Positions 22,114 to 32,500 of a stretch of 64,000 nucleotides of DNA are shown one piece after another. This DNA is from Parietichytrium sp. I65-24A. Its lineage: Eukaryota; Sar; Bigyra; Thraustochytrida; Thraustochytriidae. The stretch's first letter is position 1, and each line of letters begins with the position of its first letter. Where the stretch lies: the NCBI GenBank assembly GCA_012862575.1, contig BLSF01000010.1:682001-746000 (forward strand). Reading direction: 5' to 3'. The notes beneath the pieces were generated by a model that was not told the origin of the DNA, searched no databases, and was given only the letters and a program-made list of their open reading frames with translations. The translations under genes and the position numbers were made by a program.

Positions 22114-22364
22114 GATGAAGATGAAGATGAAGATGAAGATGAAGATGAAGATGAAGATGAAGATGAAGATGAAGATGAAGATGAAGATGAAGATGAAGAT
22201 GAAGATGAAGATGAAGATGAAGATGAAGATGAAGATGAAGATGAAGATGAAGATGAAGATGAAGATGAAGATGAAGATGAAGATGAAGATGAAGATGAAG
22301 ATGAAGATGAAGATGAAGATGAAGATGAAGATGAAGATGAAGATGAAGATGAAGATGAAGATGA
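22114..22364. repeat. (GATGAA)n hexanucleotide array, about 42 units
   Basis: This is a near-perfect array of about 250 bp, the longest pure repeat in the window. Because the unit is 6 bp, all six frames stay open and would encode Asp-Glu, Lys-Met or His-Leu dipeptide runs. The apparent open frames across it are therefore not evidence of a gene. It lies about 320 bp upstream of NudC. Confidence 0.95.
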
Positions 22365-23658
22365 GGAGGATGGAGTTTACGATTTAGAAGATAGCCCTCT
22401 TCTCTGGAACTGGCGCACGGGCTCATAGGTTAAATGAAAACACTCCAAGGGCATGTTGGAAGGACTTGTCTGACATTGCGATGGCTTCATGCCGTGGCTA
22501 TAGTGGGTTGTCACGGGTCTGTGTTTGGAAAGCGGCGAAATTAAGTTCCAAGCGAAATTATGCGGATGTATTTTTAAGCAAATTTTCAACCCATGTTATG
22601 AATATGGTCGGCGATGACTATCTCATCGTATCAGGGAAACGAAGAAGTTCTGAGAGAACTGTTCGTCTACAACTGGCGGACCAGCATGCTCGTGTGGTCT
22701 CGCAAGGGTGTCGTTGAAGCTTTGGACCGTACTTTTGTGTTGCTTTGGCGCGAGCGACTGGCAAGACTGGTCGACTTTTGTTCGAATGCTGGAACCTAAA
22801 AAACCTGTCCTTTGTGGGAATTTTGACACGAAGTTAGAATACGCACCATATGGTTGGATTACGACGTCAAAACTACGCGATCGTTCACGCCCGAGCATGA
22901 AAGAGCTTGTCTATGACATTTCATTGATGATGGTCAATCATTACAGCCGAGTTTGCCCACGAGCGTACAAGTGTATCGAGGATCAGAATCAAATATAAAA
23001 ACTTGAACTTGGGCATTTGTTCATTTTTTTTTAATCCCACAGATAGCACTCCCAAATTCGATGAGCTCTCTCCCTTTCCTCCAATCCTTGTCCTTGAGCG
23101 CAATTTTTACTTCGTTAGGCAGCCCTTCGAATCACCCAGTACTTTTTTGTTGCGCTCGCCACTGAATGCCCTCAGTTATTTGTCGATTTAAGTTTGGCCC
23201 TCCATCTGCACCTAGCACGTTCTTGCATCAGCGTTGGACCTTTTTGGAAGATAAGGATACATATTACACACGGCGCTTCGGTGTGGATACTTGTTCATAT
23301 TGCGGTGACCACTTCATGCCACTTCTTACCCGTAACTAGATCCCCGGCCCGCGCACCGGTATTTCAAAACTGGGTTCCATCCGATGGTAAACCGTGGCCT
23401 TGGCCATTTTAAACAGAAGGATATCACAGAACCGATTCACACCTTTGACGTTTGGGGCAAGCATCGACCAGCGCAATTTGAGCTACATAAGCCATGGCGC
23501 TGCCCGAAGAAAGTCTGCCTTGGGTCAACAAGAAGCCAGCGTTTCTTAAATAGCGTGGCATACAAACTTTTTCCCTTTGCACAAAGGTTCCTCAGAGCTG
23601 CACACTTTCTCACAGGGAGAATAATATGTTTATTCAGCGCACTTTTTGAGAGCATGTG
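22365..23658. other. Spacer upstream of NudC with possible decayed coding fragments
   Basis: Around 22450-22990 three overlapping plus-strand frames look protein-like but are broken and unassignable. Around 23390-23655 the minus strand has similar fragments. No product is named. Confidence 0.3.
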
Positions 23659-24161
23659 TTACCCAAGAGCAGCCGCCTCTATTTCCTGCCGGATCTCAAT
23701 TAAAAGCTGCCAGTCTGCGTCAAAACCTTCTGCAAATATCAGAATTCGCTTGTTAGGTGAGGCTTGGGCTGCGTCTATGGTTGGAAGCTGTTGGACTTAC
23801 CGTTCACACACGACTTGAACATCTCAAGCGCCTTGTTCAGGTCCCCGTTCATATAATACGCGTACCCGAGCAAATGAACCCCAGAAAGCTCTTTCCCCGG
23901 AACGGTAATGTACACCTCGAGGGCCTTGGCAGCTTCCGCATACTGACCTGCATGGTAGAACTCTTTCCCCAGCTAGGATACCACAAGACGACATCTGTCA
24001 GTCAACAACCACGCCTTCCACCGCCCCTCTCCCACGCACCCTCTACGTACGCTGTATATATCCACTGAGGTCGCTTTGCGGTTGAGCTTGCTCGCAAACC
24101 ACGACAGCACCTCCTCCTTGCTCATGTTCCCATGAAACCCTTCCGTATCGATGCTGGCCAT
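23659..24161 (-). CDS. Small TPR-type protein A, two introns
   Basis: Exons are 24161..24051, 23972..23801 and 23729..23659. The introns are 24050..23973 (78 bp, GTACGT donor, CCTAG acceptor, branch-like TTGACTGAC) and 23800..23730 (71 bp, GTAAGT donor, TTGCAG acceptor). The spliced protein is 117 aa, starting MASIDTEGFHGNMSKEEV. The centre is a TPR-like helix pair: YSLGKEFYHAGQYAEAAKAL then HLLGYAYYMNGDLNKALEMF. The C-terminus is DADWQLLIEIRQEIEAAALG. The only ATG of the open frame is used as start; the upstream extension begins with TTG. It is head to head with TPR protein B, which has the same layout and the same DWQLL tail, so the two look like paralogues. TPR folds bind proteins; the specific role is unknown. 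Confidence 0.8.
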
Positions 24162-24611
24162 TTTGCCGGCACTGCTGGGCGATCTCCCAACGTTTTCCCA
24201 ACGGAGATTTCTTCCCGTGCCTTGCCCAGCCAAGTGCCCCCGTCCTCTCTCTCTGTCTCTTTCTGTCTCACTCTTGCAAAATCAAGTCTTTTGGGATCGC
24301 TGGTGCTCATCCAAAACACTACTAGTCTTGCCTGTACCGCCTCTCTGCAAGACTAAGGTAAAGGCTAGCGAAACAGTCGTTTGGCTAGCAGCCGTCCTAA
24401 TGAGATGTGTAGATGAGACTAACGGTTAACCGTCAGAGGCGGGTAACGAGTTTGCTAGGCGGAAGAGTAAGCGTGGGGGCACTTATTTTAGAGGGGCAAG
24501 ACCATGTGGTCAAAACGTAAAACAATGTGGACGAGCAGGCAAGATTAAAGGAAGGAAGGAAGGAAGAAAAGAAGGAGGCGAAATAGCTGAGAGTGCGTGG
24601 AAAGGGCCGCG
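24162..24611. promoter_or_regulatory. Shared 450-bp divergent promoter region of the two TPR paralogues
   Basis: This spacer separates the ATGs of TPR A and TPR B. It holds a TC-rich stretch (about 24240-24270), a CTAG/TAG-rich middle (about 24355-24470) and GGAA repeats (about 24550-24570). A shared bidirectional promoter is inferred from position only. Confidence 0.45.
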
Positions 24612-25062
24612 ATGGAGGACAACGTGTCGGGCGCGATCCCAAGGGCAGAAGATGAGGAGAATGACGCGGAGAACTGGATCAAACTGAAGTTAGGACTGCT
24701 GCCGAAGACGTCGCTGGGCTGGTTTCGCGCCGGCGTTGGGTTTTACAACAAGAAACAGTATGCTTTCTCGATACAGTGCTTTCAGAGGGCTGTGAAGCTT
24801 GACCCGCAGAACTACAACGCGTTTCAGATCATGGCGAGGGCGTGCATCGCGATCAATCGCAGGGATGATGCAGTCGTGGCACTCAAAGAGTCCGTCAAGC
24901 TGAACAATCCTTCTGATTGGCAACTCTTGGTGGAGCTGACCGGCGAGGGTGAGCGCCCGGAACATTGAGCTTTGGCCAACATCTATTAGTTTGAGCGTCT
25001 AGCGACGCCAATCCCATCTTTCTCGCCCAGCGAGAAGAGAAGCTATATCTGCGGCCAACTAG
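24612..25062 (+). CDS. Small TPR-type protein B, one intron
   Basis: Exon 1 is 24612..24948 and exon 2 is 25031..25062. The 82-bp intron has a GTGAGC donor and a TCGCCCAG acceptor. The spliced protein is 122 aa (MEDNVSGAIPRAEDEE...). A canonical TPR unit is visible: GWFRAGVGFYNKKQYAFSIQ, CFQRAVKLDPQNYNAFQIM, then ACIAINRRDDAVVALKESV. The intron was inferred because joining to the second exon gives DWQLLVELTGEARREAISAAN, which matches the DWQLLIEIRQE tail of TPR A. Without splicing, the frame would end at 24968 in an unrelated tail. It converges with TAF6. The partner and pathway are unknown. Confidence 0.75.
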
Positions 25063-25464
25063 TTTGCAAGAGTTGAAAGGAGAGGAACCGACCAGTCCTC
25101 GAATGCACGCAGAGTTCAACAAATCGTGGGCTGTGGCGACTGTGCTTGCCCGCATTTTCTTCGCTTTCATCTCTCTCAGCCAAGCAAAAGTCATGTGTCA
25201 ACATGTGAACAGATATCAGAAAAAGATCCCTTCCCAGCCTGAAGAAAATATAAAAAAATATGCTCTCTTTCGATAGTCCATTTTTCCCGCGCTTGGCTTC
25301 TTTTTTCATGCGATTTCGACCAGTCGTCGAACGAGCACGGAGGAGATATGCTTAGATTAAATGTGTTTGCCCCCCTGTGCAAGAATGTTCGTTTCAATTT
25401 GCATTTGCCCCTGCACACACAAGCAAGCAAACAAACAGGCAAGCTAGTAACGAGAGCTTGGAAA
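25063..25464. other. Convergent spacer TPR B / TAF6
   Basis: No gene is seen in these 402 bp. The sequence is AT-rich around 25235-25265 and probably holds both 3' UTRs. Confidence 0.5.
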
Positions 25465-26799
25465 CTACAGAAACAATTCGGTATGTGATGTACAACTAGA
25501 GGCCGGAATCCAGGGAAGAATGGACTCTCCAGCTGCAAACACCACAGCTTTGGCGGGTTTTACATGCTCCTCCAGCAAAATGGCTTTGGATAGCGCAGGT
25601 GCAGAGCATGCATGCAAGTACGATCCGAAGGCTGCTTGCAGTGCACCCAGACAGTACTGTGCTTCGGCGCGCTTTAAAACGCTTGTAGTTTCCAGCATAA
25701 TCTTGGTGTATCTCCTGAACAAGTTTCGCATCACCGGAAGAAGGACGGCTTGAACTGTAAGGGGCCCCATCGCGGCGATTCCCACAATTGCCCCGTATTG
25801 TGTGGTCATGGGCTTATCCTGGCTAAGGAGCGCATCGCGCAATGTTTTCGTGACCCTTGGCTTGATATCCTTGTAAGTCTCGCCATACTGCGAATAGATG
25901 AGGGGAATCAGAGTGGCCGAGAAATCGCGCAACGCCCAATGGTCCATGAAAGGCGACGTGCATAGTTTTCGATGCACGATGCACGTGAGGATGGAAGGCA
26001 TCATCTGGTGCAGGTACAATTCTTTATTGAGGTTTGGATTGATCAGGACGCATCTCGTCAGGCGCATCACTGAAAAGAGCAAGGAGAGATTCGTTAGACT
26101 TTTGTTGACCTGGTCAAACACAAATTTCGACAGGTAAGGCATGAGCTGCTGTAAACCCGGATCAACTGCCAGGCTGGCGTACACAGATTCAGCGGCGCCG
26201 CGGTTTCCCAACGCAGAGTCTACAACAGCAAACACCACCTTCTCGTAATAGATCTGAAGCTCTCGCGAGAGAATGTGCTTTGCCGCTCCCAAGCCCGCGG
26301 ATTGCTGTGCATTGCCGTTTTTACTGGGCACCGATGCAGTCGCCAGAGTAGGATTGGTCACTTGAGGCTGGTAAATCTGCGGGTTTTCCGCAATGGACGG
26401 CTGCACTCCATCTACCGCGAGCCAGTGGATCCCAAACGTAGGCTTGAGCGGCACCTTCTTGGGCAGGAATATCTTCTCGCTGTCGCCCATAATCTTGCCC
26501 AAATCGACGTCCTCCTCTTCCAGGAAAAACACATTCTGATGATTAAGAAACTTGAATCCGCCCTGATTCTCGTACCCAAAACCGTGAATCGCAGGCCAAC
26601 CGCGAACTTTCAGCGCATGCTCCACATCCCGCGTGGTCATCCTCTGTCTGCGCGATCTCCGCATGAATTTCGCCGCATCTTGCACCAGGTGCCGTAATTT
26701 ATACTCTACTTCTCCTGCCACAAGAGACAGCACACCTTCCGCGTCCACGCCGAGCTCCTCCGCCACCGCCGCTACGCTGTCCTCGCTGACGACTTCCAT
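25465..26799 (-). CDS. TAF6: TAF6, TFIID/SAGA subunit
   Basis: This 444-aa intronless protein has an N-terminal histone fold (about 1-70: MEVVSEDSVAAVAEELGV, then KLRHLVQDAAKFMRRSRRQ, then MTTRDVEHALKVRGWPAIHGFG). The 'TR-DVEHALK' and 'YG' blocks are diagnostic of TAF6. The C-terminal HEAT-repeat domain (about 180-420) carries ELQIYYEKVVFAVV, CTSPFMDHWALRDFSATLI, and PMTTQYGAIVGIAAMGP. Family knowledge: TAF6 pairs with TAF9 through the histone fold inside TFIID. The protein is shorter than animal TAF6 because it lacks the long C-terminal tail. It starts at the single obvious ATG and converges with TPR B. Confidence 0.95.
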   Translation of the reverse strand: MEVVSEDSVAAVAEELGVDAEGVLSLVAGEVEYKLRHLVQDAAKFMRRSRRQRMTTRDVEHALKVRGWPAIHGFGYENQGGFKFLNHQNVFFLEEEDVDLGKIMGDSEKIFLPKKVPLKPTFGIHWLAVDGVQPSIAENPQIYQPQVTNPTLATASVPSKNGNAQQSAGLGAAKHILSRELQIYYEKVVFAVVDSALGNRGAAESVYASLAVDPGLQQLMPYLSKFVFDQVNKSLTNLSLLFSVMRLTRCVLINPNLNKELYLHQMMPSILTCIVHRKLCTSPFMDHWALRDFSATLIPLIYSQYGETYKDIKPRVTKTLRDALLSQDKPMTTQYGAIVGIAAMGPLTVQAVLLPVMRNLFRRYTKIMLETTSVLKRAEAQYCLGALQAAFGSYLHACSAPALSKAILLEEHVKPAKAVVFAAGESILPWIPASSCTSHTELFL

Positions 26800-27637
26800 A
26801 CCGCCCTGCTAGATATTTGCTAATAGATACTAGCGACACGAAATCCGCGACGAGATGTCGCAGCTCCGTCGAGGTCGTCTGGCAGTGGTAGCCGCGTACA
26901 CTCGAGCGTGGGAGAGGTGGCTCGCTAACGATCCTGGGTAAGACAGGGGAGGTAGGCTAAGGAATTACCTCTGTTTTGCAGGTGTTTTGGGGGATTTGTT
27001 TTGGGTGATTTGTGTGGAATTGATGACGAGTTCGTTGGAAGGTTTAGAATAATGAGGTAGGCTAGATTAGGCCAGGTAATTACCTCTGTTTCGCAGGTGG
27101 TTTTTGAATTTTGGTTGTTTGTTTTGTTGCGAGGAGCAAGAGCGAACAGATTGAACTAACCTACAACGATGTAGGCCAAGCAATCACCTCTGTTTCGCAG
27201 GTGATTTTTATCTCATTGTTTGTGATCCTCTGGAATCTGAGTCATAAGCAAGAGTGAACAAAGGGAACCTTCTGAAGCAAAGAGCAACGAATCGTTCTTT
27301 CGCAGGTTTCCACTACGGTTTCCACTACCAATCTCTATGCAATCTCTACCCTCCTTTGCGGAACGCAAATCGACTGGTTCGCGCCAATTTCCAGCCCGGC
27401 ACAGCTAACAGCATCTACACTAAACAGTAGTGCTTCCGCGACTGCTCCGCACACGTTCCATTCTTGTACTCCAACCGACTCTCAACGCTGTCCCCGAGTA
27501 CACGTGCTGGCGCACGCGAGTACAGTCTACTCACAAGACTAACCACTGTTAGGCCAAGAGAAAACGAGTCGAAAGCGAGAGAAGAGAGTCTGGGATAAGT
27601 CAAGTGCACGTTCGAACTGGTCACCTTTAGCCGCGAA
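26800..27637. other. Divergent spacer TAF6 / DUS1 with a three-copy repeat
   Basis: No gene is present. TAG/CTAG-rich sequence (26810-26960) lies next to TAF6. A repeated element follows at about 26951-27211 and is listed separately. Confidence 0.5.
26951..27211. repeat. Three spaced copies of a GTAGGC...ACCTCTGTTTCGCAGGTG element
   Basis: Copies start at about 26951, 27056 and 27171. Each has GTAGGC, a short variable stretch, then ACCTCTGTTT(T/C)GCAGGTG and a T-rich end. The core has short inverted ends (ACCT...AGGT) and an E-box-like CAGGTG. A partial fourth (TTTCGCAGGTTTCC) sits at about 27297-27311. Confidence 0.8.
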
Positions 27638-27733
27638 GGAGAAATTTCTCGCGAGTTACAAGGAGAAATTTCTCGCGAGTTGAAAGGAGAAATTTCTTGC
27701 GAGTTGAAAGGAGAAATTTCTCGCGAGCTGAAA
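27638..27733. repeat. Four tandem 24-bp units with nested palindromes, just upstream of DUS1
   Basis: Exactly four 24-bp units begin at 27638, 27662, 27686 and 27710. Each contains the perfect palindrome GAGAAATTTCTC, and three units also carry CTCGCGAG. Variation is limited to one or two bases per unit. The array ends 52 bp before the DUS1 ATG, so it lies in the core promoter or 5' leader. It is a candidate multi-site operator or RNA hairpin array. Confidence 0.9.
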
Positions 27734-27785
27734 GGGATTCTTCGTTTCTTGGACGGTGTGAATTGACAGTTGCGAGGTCGGCAAT

Positions 27786-29051
27786 ATGGAAACCTCGAGC
27801 AAACTCGCAGCCAAACTTGGGTTGCCTCTGAAGGAGCTGGTTGTGGCGCCGATGGTGGACCAGTCGGAGCTTGCATTTCGAATGCTGTGCAGAAAGTATG
27901 GAGCCAAGCTGTGCTACACTCCGATGCTGCATTCGCGGATCTTCACGGAGGTGAAAGAGTACAGGGAGAGGAAGTTCACGACTTGCCCTGAGGACAGGCC
28001 GCTGTTCGTGCAGTTTTGCGGGAACGATAAGGACATTCTGCTGGAAGCTGCCAAGTATGTGCAGAATGACTGCGATGCAGTGGACCTGAACCTAGGGTGC
28101 CCTCAGATGATCGCGAAGAAAGGGCGGTACGGTGCTTTCCTGCTGGAAGAGTTTGACCTTTTGGCGTCCATCGTTTCCCACCTATCTGCAAACCTCACCG
28201 TGCCCGTGTCCTGCAAGATTCGACTGCTCCCTTCACTCGAAAAGACAATCGAGCTCGCACAGCTGCTGGAGAAGAGCGGCTGCGCTCTGCTGACTGTGCA
28301 CGGTCGCACGAAGGAGCAAAAGCAGTCGTTGTCCGGAGCCGCTGACTGGGACTCCATCAGAAAGGTGAAGGAATCTGTAAAAATCCCCGTATTTGCCAAC
28401 GGAGGCATCGGATGCTACGACCAGGCGCTAAAATGCTTGGACGTGACGACGGCCGACGGGGTCATGAGCAGTGAGGCAATTCTCGAAAATCCAACCATGT
28501 GCGCAGGCTTAAACCCTATGCCACCGCCAACCCAGATCGCACTCGAGTATTTGGAGATGGTGAAAAAGTATCCGGACAGCAACAAGATCATCCGCGCGCA
28601 TATTTTCAAGTTTTTGCACGGAACTCTGAGTGTTCACGCTGATGAGCGAGCGTACTTTTCAAAGCCCATCGATAAAAGGCCAATGGATGAATACATCGAG
28701 TTTTTGGAGAAAGGCATCAACCGTATCCACAAAGCCCATGTCACGGAGCAGACTTGTAAACTCGAATCCTGCCGAACCCAGCAAGGCTCGCTGTATGGCA
28801 CATGGTACGATCGTCACCAGAAGGCCAACACTAAATTGTACACAGAATGTGAGAAAACGGGGGATGTGGTGCCGAAAGGTGCGTCCGCACTCTCGCGCGA
28901 GGAGGTCATCGCTGCGCGAGAGCGTCGAAAGGCTGCCCGAAAGAAGTATAAAGCCCAGGCCGCTGATGCAAAGGAGCGCAAGCGCAAGATACATGAAACG
29001 TCCAGGGAAGCCAAGCGACAAAAAGCCGCTGAGCAACAGGTTTCTGCATAA
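27786..29051 (+). CDS. DUS1: tRNA-dihydrouridine synthase, DUS1 type
   Basis: This 421-aa intronless protein has the Dus FMN-binding TIM barrel. LVVAPMVDQSELAFRMLCR is the N-terminal FMN motif, and DAVDLNLGCPQMIAKKGRYG carries the catalytic Cys105. VSCKIRLLPS, LLTVHGRTKEQK and VFANGGIGCYDQALK follow in the family order. The C-terminus is Lys/Arg-rich (ERKRKIHETSREAKRQK), probably binding tRNA. The GRYGAFL sequence after the catalytic Cys and the overall length match eukaryotic Dus1, which reduces U16/U17 in the D-loop of cytoplasmic tRNAs. A four-unit palindromic array sits just ahead of the start. It converges with the SLC12 gene. Confidence 0.93.
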   Translation: METSSKLAAKLGLPLKELVVAPMVDQSELAFRMLCRKYGAKLCYTPMLHSRIFTEVKEYRERKFTTCPEDRPLFVQFCGNDKDILLEAAKYVQNDCDAVDLNLGCPQMIAKKGRYGAFLLEEFDLLASIVSHLSANLTVPVSCKIRLLPSLEKTIELAQLLEKSGCALLTVHGRTKEQKQSLSGAADWDSIRKVKESVKIPVFANGGIGCYDQALKCLDVTTADGVMSSEAILENPTMCAGLNPMPPPTQIALEYLEMVKKYPDSNKIIRAHIFKFLHGTLSVHADERAYFSKPIDKRPMDEYIEFLEKGINRIHKAHVTEQTCKLESCRTQQGSLYGTWYDRHQKANTKLYTECEKTGDVVPKGASALSREEVIAARERRKAARKKYKAQAADAKERKRKIHETSREAKRQKAAEQQVSA

Positions 29052-29529
29052 TATTGCAGGAAAACACTTGGCGTAAGAGGGAGGCTCCTCTCCTCGTTGT
29101 GTCTGGACTAAAGGCTACGGAGCAACCCAATTTTTTTTTGGGGGGGGGGGGACTCTGTGTCAACAAAGATCGCAGCGTCTTCCGAGGGCGGTCGCTGCAG
29201 TACATTAGTTCGGCGCGAATCAGCACTGAAAATGAATTCGCATTCGACATTTTGAAATAAGGAGCAATTGAACTACTTGTCGCTCTGTTCACATTGCTCT
29301 TATCTTCCCCAAGTCTAAGGTTATTAAACTCGGGTTGATTGGAGAGAAATTTATTGTTTAGCCTCTGTCGTGCAAAAAATGGTCATTCCCTTTTCTTTTT
29401 CGATTCGGAACTCATCACATTTTTACACTTTGTTTATTTTAATAACCAAGCAAAAGCAGCAAAGCAACAAAATTATATCCTCTCTTGCAGACCAGCAACA
29501 AGGAGCAGCGATTGCAACTGGCGTGCACA
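29052..29529. other. Convergent spacer DUS1 / SLC12
   Basis: No gene is seen. A T9G10 homopolymer junction lies at about 29132-29150, a likely sequencing-difficult spot. The rest is AT-rich 3' UTR-like sequence. Confidence 0.5.
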
Positions 29530-32500
29530 TTAAGAATGATTAATCTGACGAGTCAATTGCTCGTCGTCGAGACAAGAGTGGACAAACAAAACTCGGGGAA
29601 GCCCATCAGTCAGGCGCTGCAATGTCTGAGAGTACTGCTTCGAGGTGGTCCCTTTGCTAGGGTGCGGAAGGTTCAAAATCACCAACTGAGCTGTACTAGA
29701 GTGCTCGGCCATGAGACTTTGGTACAGTTTCAAGGCCTTGTCACGAAGGTCCTGGGCCTTCTTTTTCCTGCGCTCCGTCTCCTCACCAGTAGGGCCAAAA
29801 TTGTCAGGAAAGATCTCTGCAAGACGGGGTACTCGGCTGACGTGGCTCATTCGAAACGGTCTCTCGTCGTCCTCGTCAAATGGGTGCTCCAGAATCACCT
29901 GCAACGTCTGGTGGCCGTGCTTGGTCGTGTTGGTGTTGTCCATGTCCGTCGGGGGTTGATTGTCACACACATCAACTTCATCGTCATCCACCACGGTAGT
30001 CCGCACCACGCTGTGCGTTTTTGGACTGACCTGAATAACTTCCACCACCGCATGAACGCGCATGGCCTCCAACATTCGGGTGACTTCGACTGTAGCTTTG
30101 GTAGTGAGCACATCAGAGACCTTCTCCCCTTCGATCACCGCAAAAACTCTGAGCTTGCAACGTTTCCAAACGCGATGAGAAGTCAGAATATTGCCGAGGA
30201 GGACGGGAAGACCTCCGTTCCGGATGATCCACCACACGTCGATGGTGCCAGATCTAGCTTGCAGGGTGGCATGCTTCTTGCGCTTCCACTTGTTCATGTA
30301 AATGGAGTCCAAGTCCTCCATGGTGTCCAGCGGGATCCAATCCGTTGCAATGTCTTCTTCTTCCTCGTCCTCTTCGTCGTCCACCTCGTTAAAGTTGCTA
30401 CTCGAAAAGTCTTCTGATCCGGGACTCTGAAATCTCTTGCGTCGACGAGCAGCAGGGTCCAAGTTCTTTTCACTGGCAGGGCCAAAATCCCAATCTTCGA
30501 AAGATTCAGTCCCGATTGGGCTCGATGGACCAGTGGGGCTTGATGGCCCTGCAATGCTCTCGCTAACCGAATCTCCTTGCGAGGTGCGGCGCAGCGAAAT
30601 CTCGTGTTCAATGCCAGCGTCCTCGTCTATACTATACTTGAAGCTCTGGTCACTACCAATTTTACGCATGACAAAAGCGCTGCCTCCATTGCGAGGTGAC
30701 TGCGCAGAAGTGCTCTCCGGCGTGGTGGTCGACTCCGACTCGGTAGAAGCCGGAGTAGAAGATGAGCCCAGCAGATTTGTCAGGCTGGTATTGCTTTCGA
30801 TACGCTTGTGCTGGGGAGTCAACATTGGAATTGGGATGCTCAAATCAGTGCTGGAATACCATCTCGTGTTGCGCGATTTGCTCACATTTGCAGCGGTCGG
30901 ATTGTATCTATACCGAATTGGCACCACGTCTTTGAGGACAGCGATCACCTTCTCCGTGAGACGAGCATCCCGAATGATTTCCAACAAGTTTGAATGCTGC
31001 CAAGAAACCAGCACAACGTTTGGCCTGAGGCACCCGATACCTGCGGACTGCATGAGGAAAAGGTATGCTTCTGAGGCAGGCACTCTTGGAGGGCAAATGA
31101 TTGCTTGCGGGAACGCCCTCAAATTGACGTTATTGCACAGGCGGAACAAGCGCATATTTGCCCGGTGCTTGGCATCGAGGCTCCCCTGGGTGTACTTTGC
31201 CTCTTGCACTAATGTGGAAACAATGGCAAGCCGGGGTAAGAGGCCGCGACTGCTCAGCTGCTCTGTAAAGTGCAAAAGACGGAGATGCTGGCGCTCTTTC
31301 GCCCCACCCTCCTCGGCTTCGTCTAGAATACACATGACTTGCGGCTCCCAGAAGGAGACTTGGTCGATCTCTACCGGATCGACTGCGTCCAGGGCCTTTA
31401 TTCCTTCGCGGTTGGAGATCATCTCGTCAGTCAGCAGAAACTCGAGGGCTCTTCCTTGCCCGAGGGCTCTGGTGCCAACGCCCTTCCTGCGTGGCTCCTC
31501 GATAATCTTCACCATGAGCATCAGAATTGCAGCCAAGGAAATTGTGATGAGAGCCATCACCCAATTAATCAACAACATGAGAATCACGGTGGTTGAGAAT
31601 CCAACGAGGGCCGACGACCAGTGGTAGAAGCGAAAGATTGGACGCCACGATGCATGCTGCTGAATCTCGTTCAACAGCAGCGCAAGATGCATCTGAGCGT
31701 AGGCCTGTAGGAAAAACATGGTGACGACCGAAGCGAGAGCTTCGAAAAAGGCAGTACTGACGAAGAGGAGCAGAAAGTTGATGGTGAAGCTGACCGCCAC
31801 GGCGTAAATTGGCTCGCCTTTTCTTGTCTCATGGAGCTTGAAGCGCTGGAGAAAGGAGTACAGCCCATCTTCGGCGACGGCATGCAAAATGGTCGGCCCG
31901 ATCTCAAGCAGAGAGACGCAGGCCCCGAGACCGATCAATACAGTGCCGATGAGACCGATGAATTCTGAAGGCCAGCTGAGATTGGCGAAAATGAGCGTCT
32001 CGCACTTCAAAACGTCTCGATGAACTGCTGCAGCAAGGAGAAGGAAGAGCAGCAAATAGATGGTCAAACTTGTCGAGAGGGCGCTCATCGTTCCCCGGAT
32101 GATACTAGAGTTTGGAGTTGCAAGCCCGTTCGCCTTATTCGCGCCCTGAAAAATTCCAAGGAACGTGGGGAAAAGGATAGATAGCGCAGCAGCCGGGTTT
32201 TTGATGCGGCTAGAGGCGACCGCGCTGGGTGTAGTGCGAAAGTAGTCCTCCATCTGTTCCTCCGTGTAGTTTGGCATTTCCCAGCTCGGGAATGCGTTAT
32301 CCATAAAGGTGGTCATGCTGAGGCCAGTTACCCCAGGTACGTCGTCCTGAGTGCCTCGCCAATCGCCTGAGGTGAGCAGGAGACCAAGAAAGCCGAACAA
32401 GAAGCTGCCAAGTACCGCAGCTAGGATGAGCGCAGTGAAATTGTGCACGATATGGATGTTAAAAGCACGGATGAGAGCAAGGACCAAGAGAATCGGCCCG

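Noticed and set aside
22111-22428. Asp-Glu, Lys-Met and His-Leu repeat proteins over the GATGAA array
   Set aside because: A 6-bp repeat keeps every frame open; there is no non-repeat coding sequence to support a gene.
24949-24968. Unspliced end of TPR protein B
   Set aside because: Splicing to 25031 restores the tail shared with TPR protein A, whereas read-through gives an unrelated short tail.
27638-27733. CRISPR-like array
   Set aside because: The units are directly contiguous with no spacers, and the sequence is eukaryotic.
30437-31627. 396-aa frame antisense to the SLC12 gene
   Set aside because: The SLC12 frame has clear family motifs over the same bases; the antisense frame has none.
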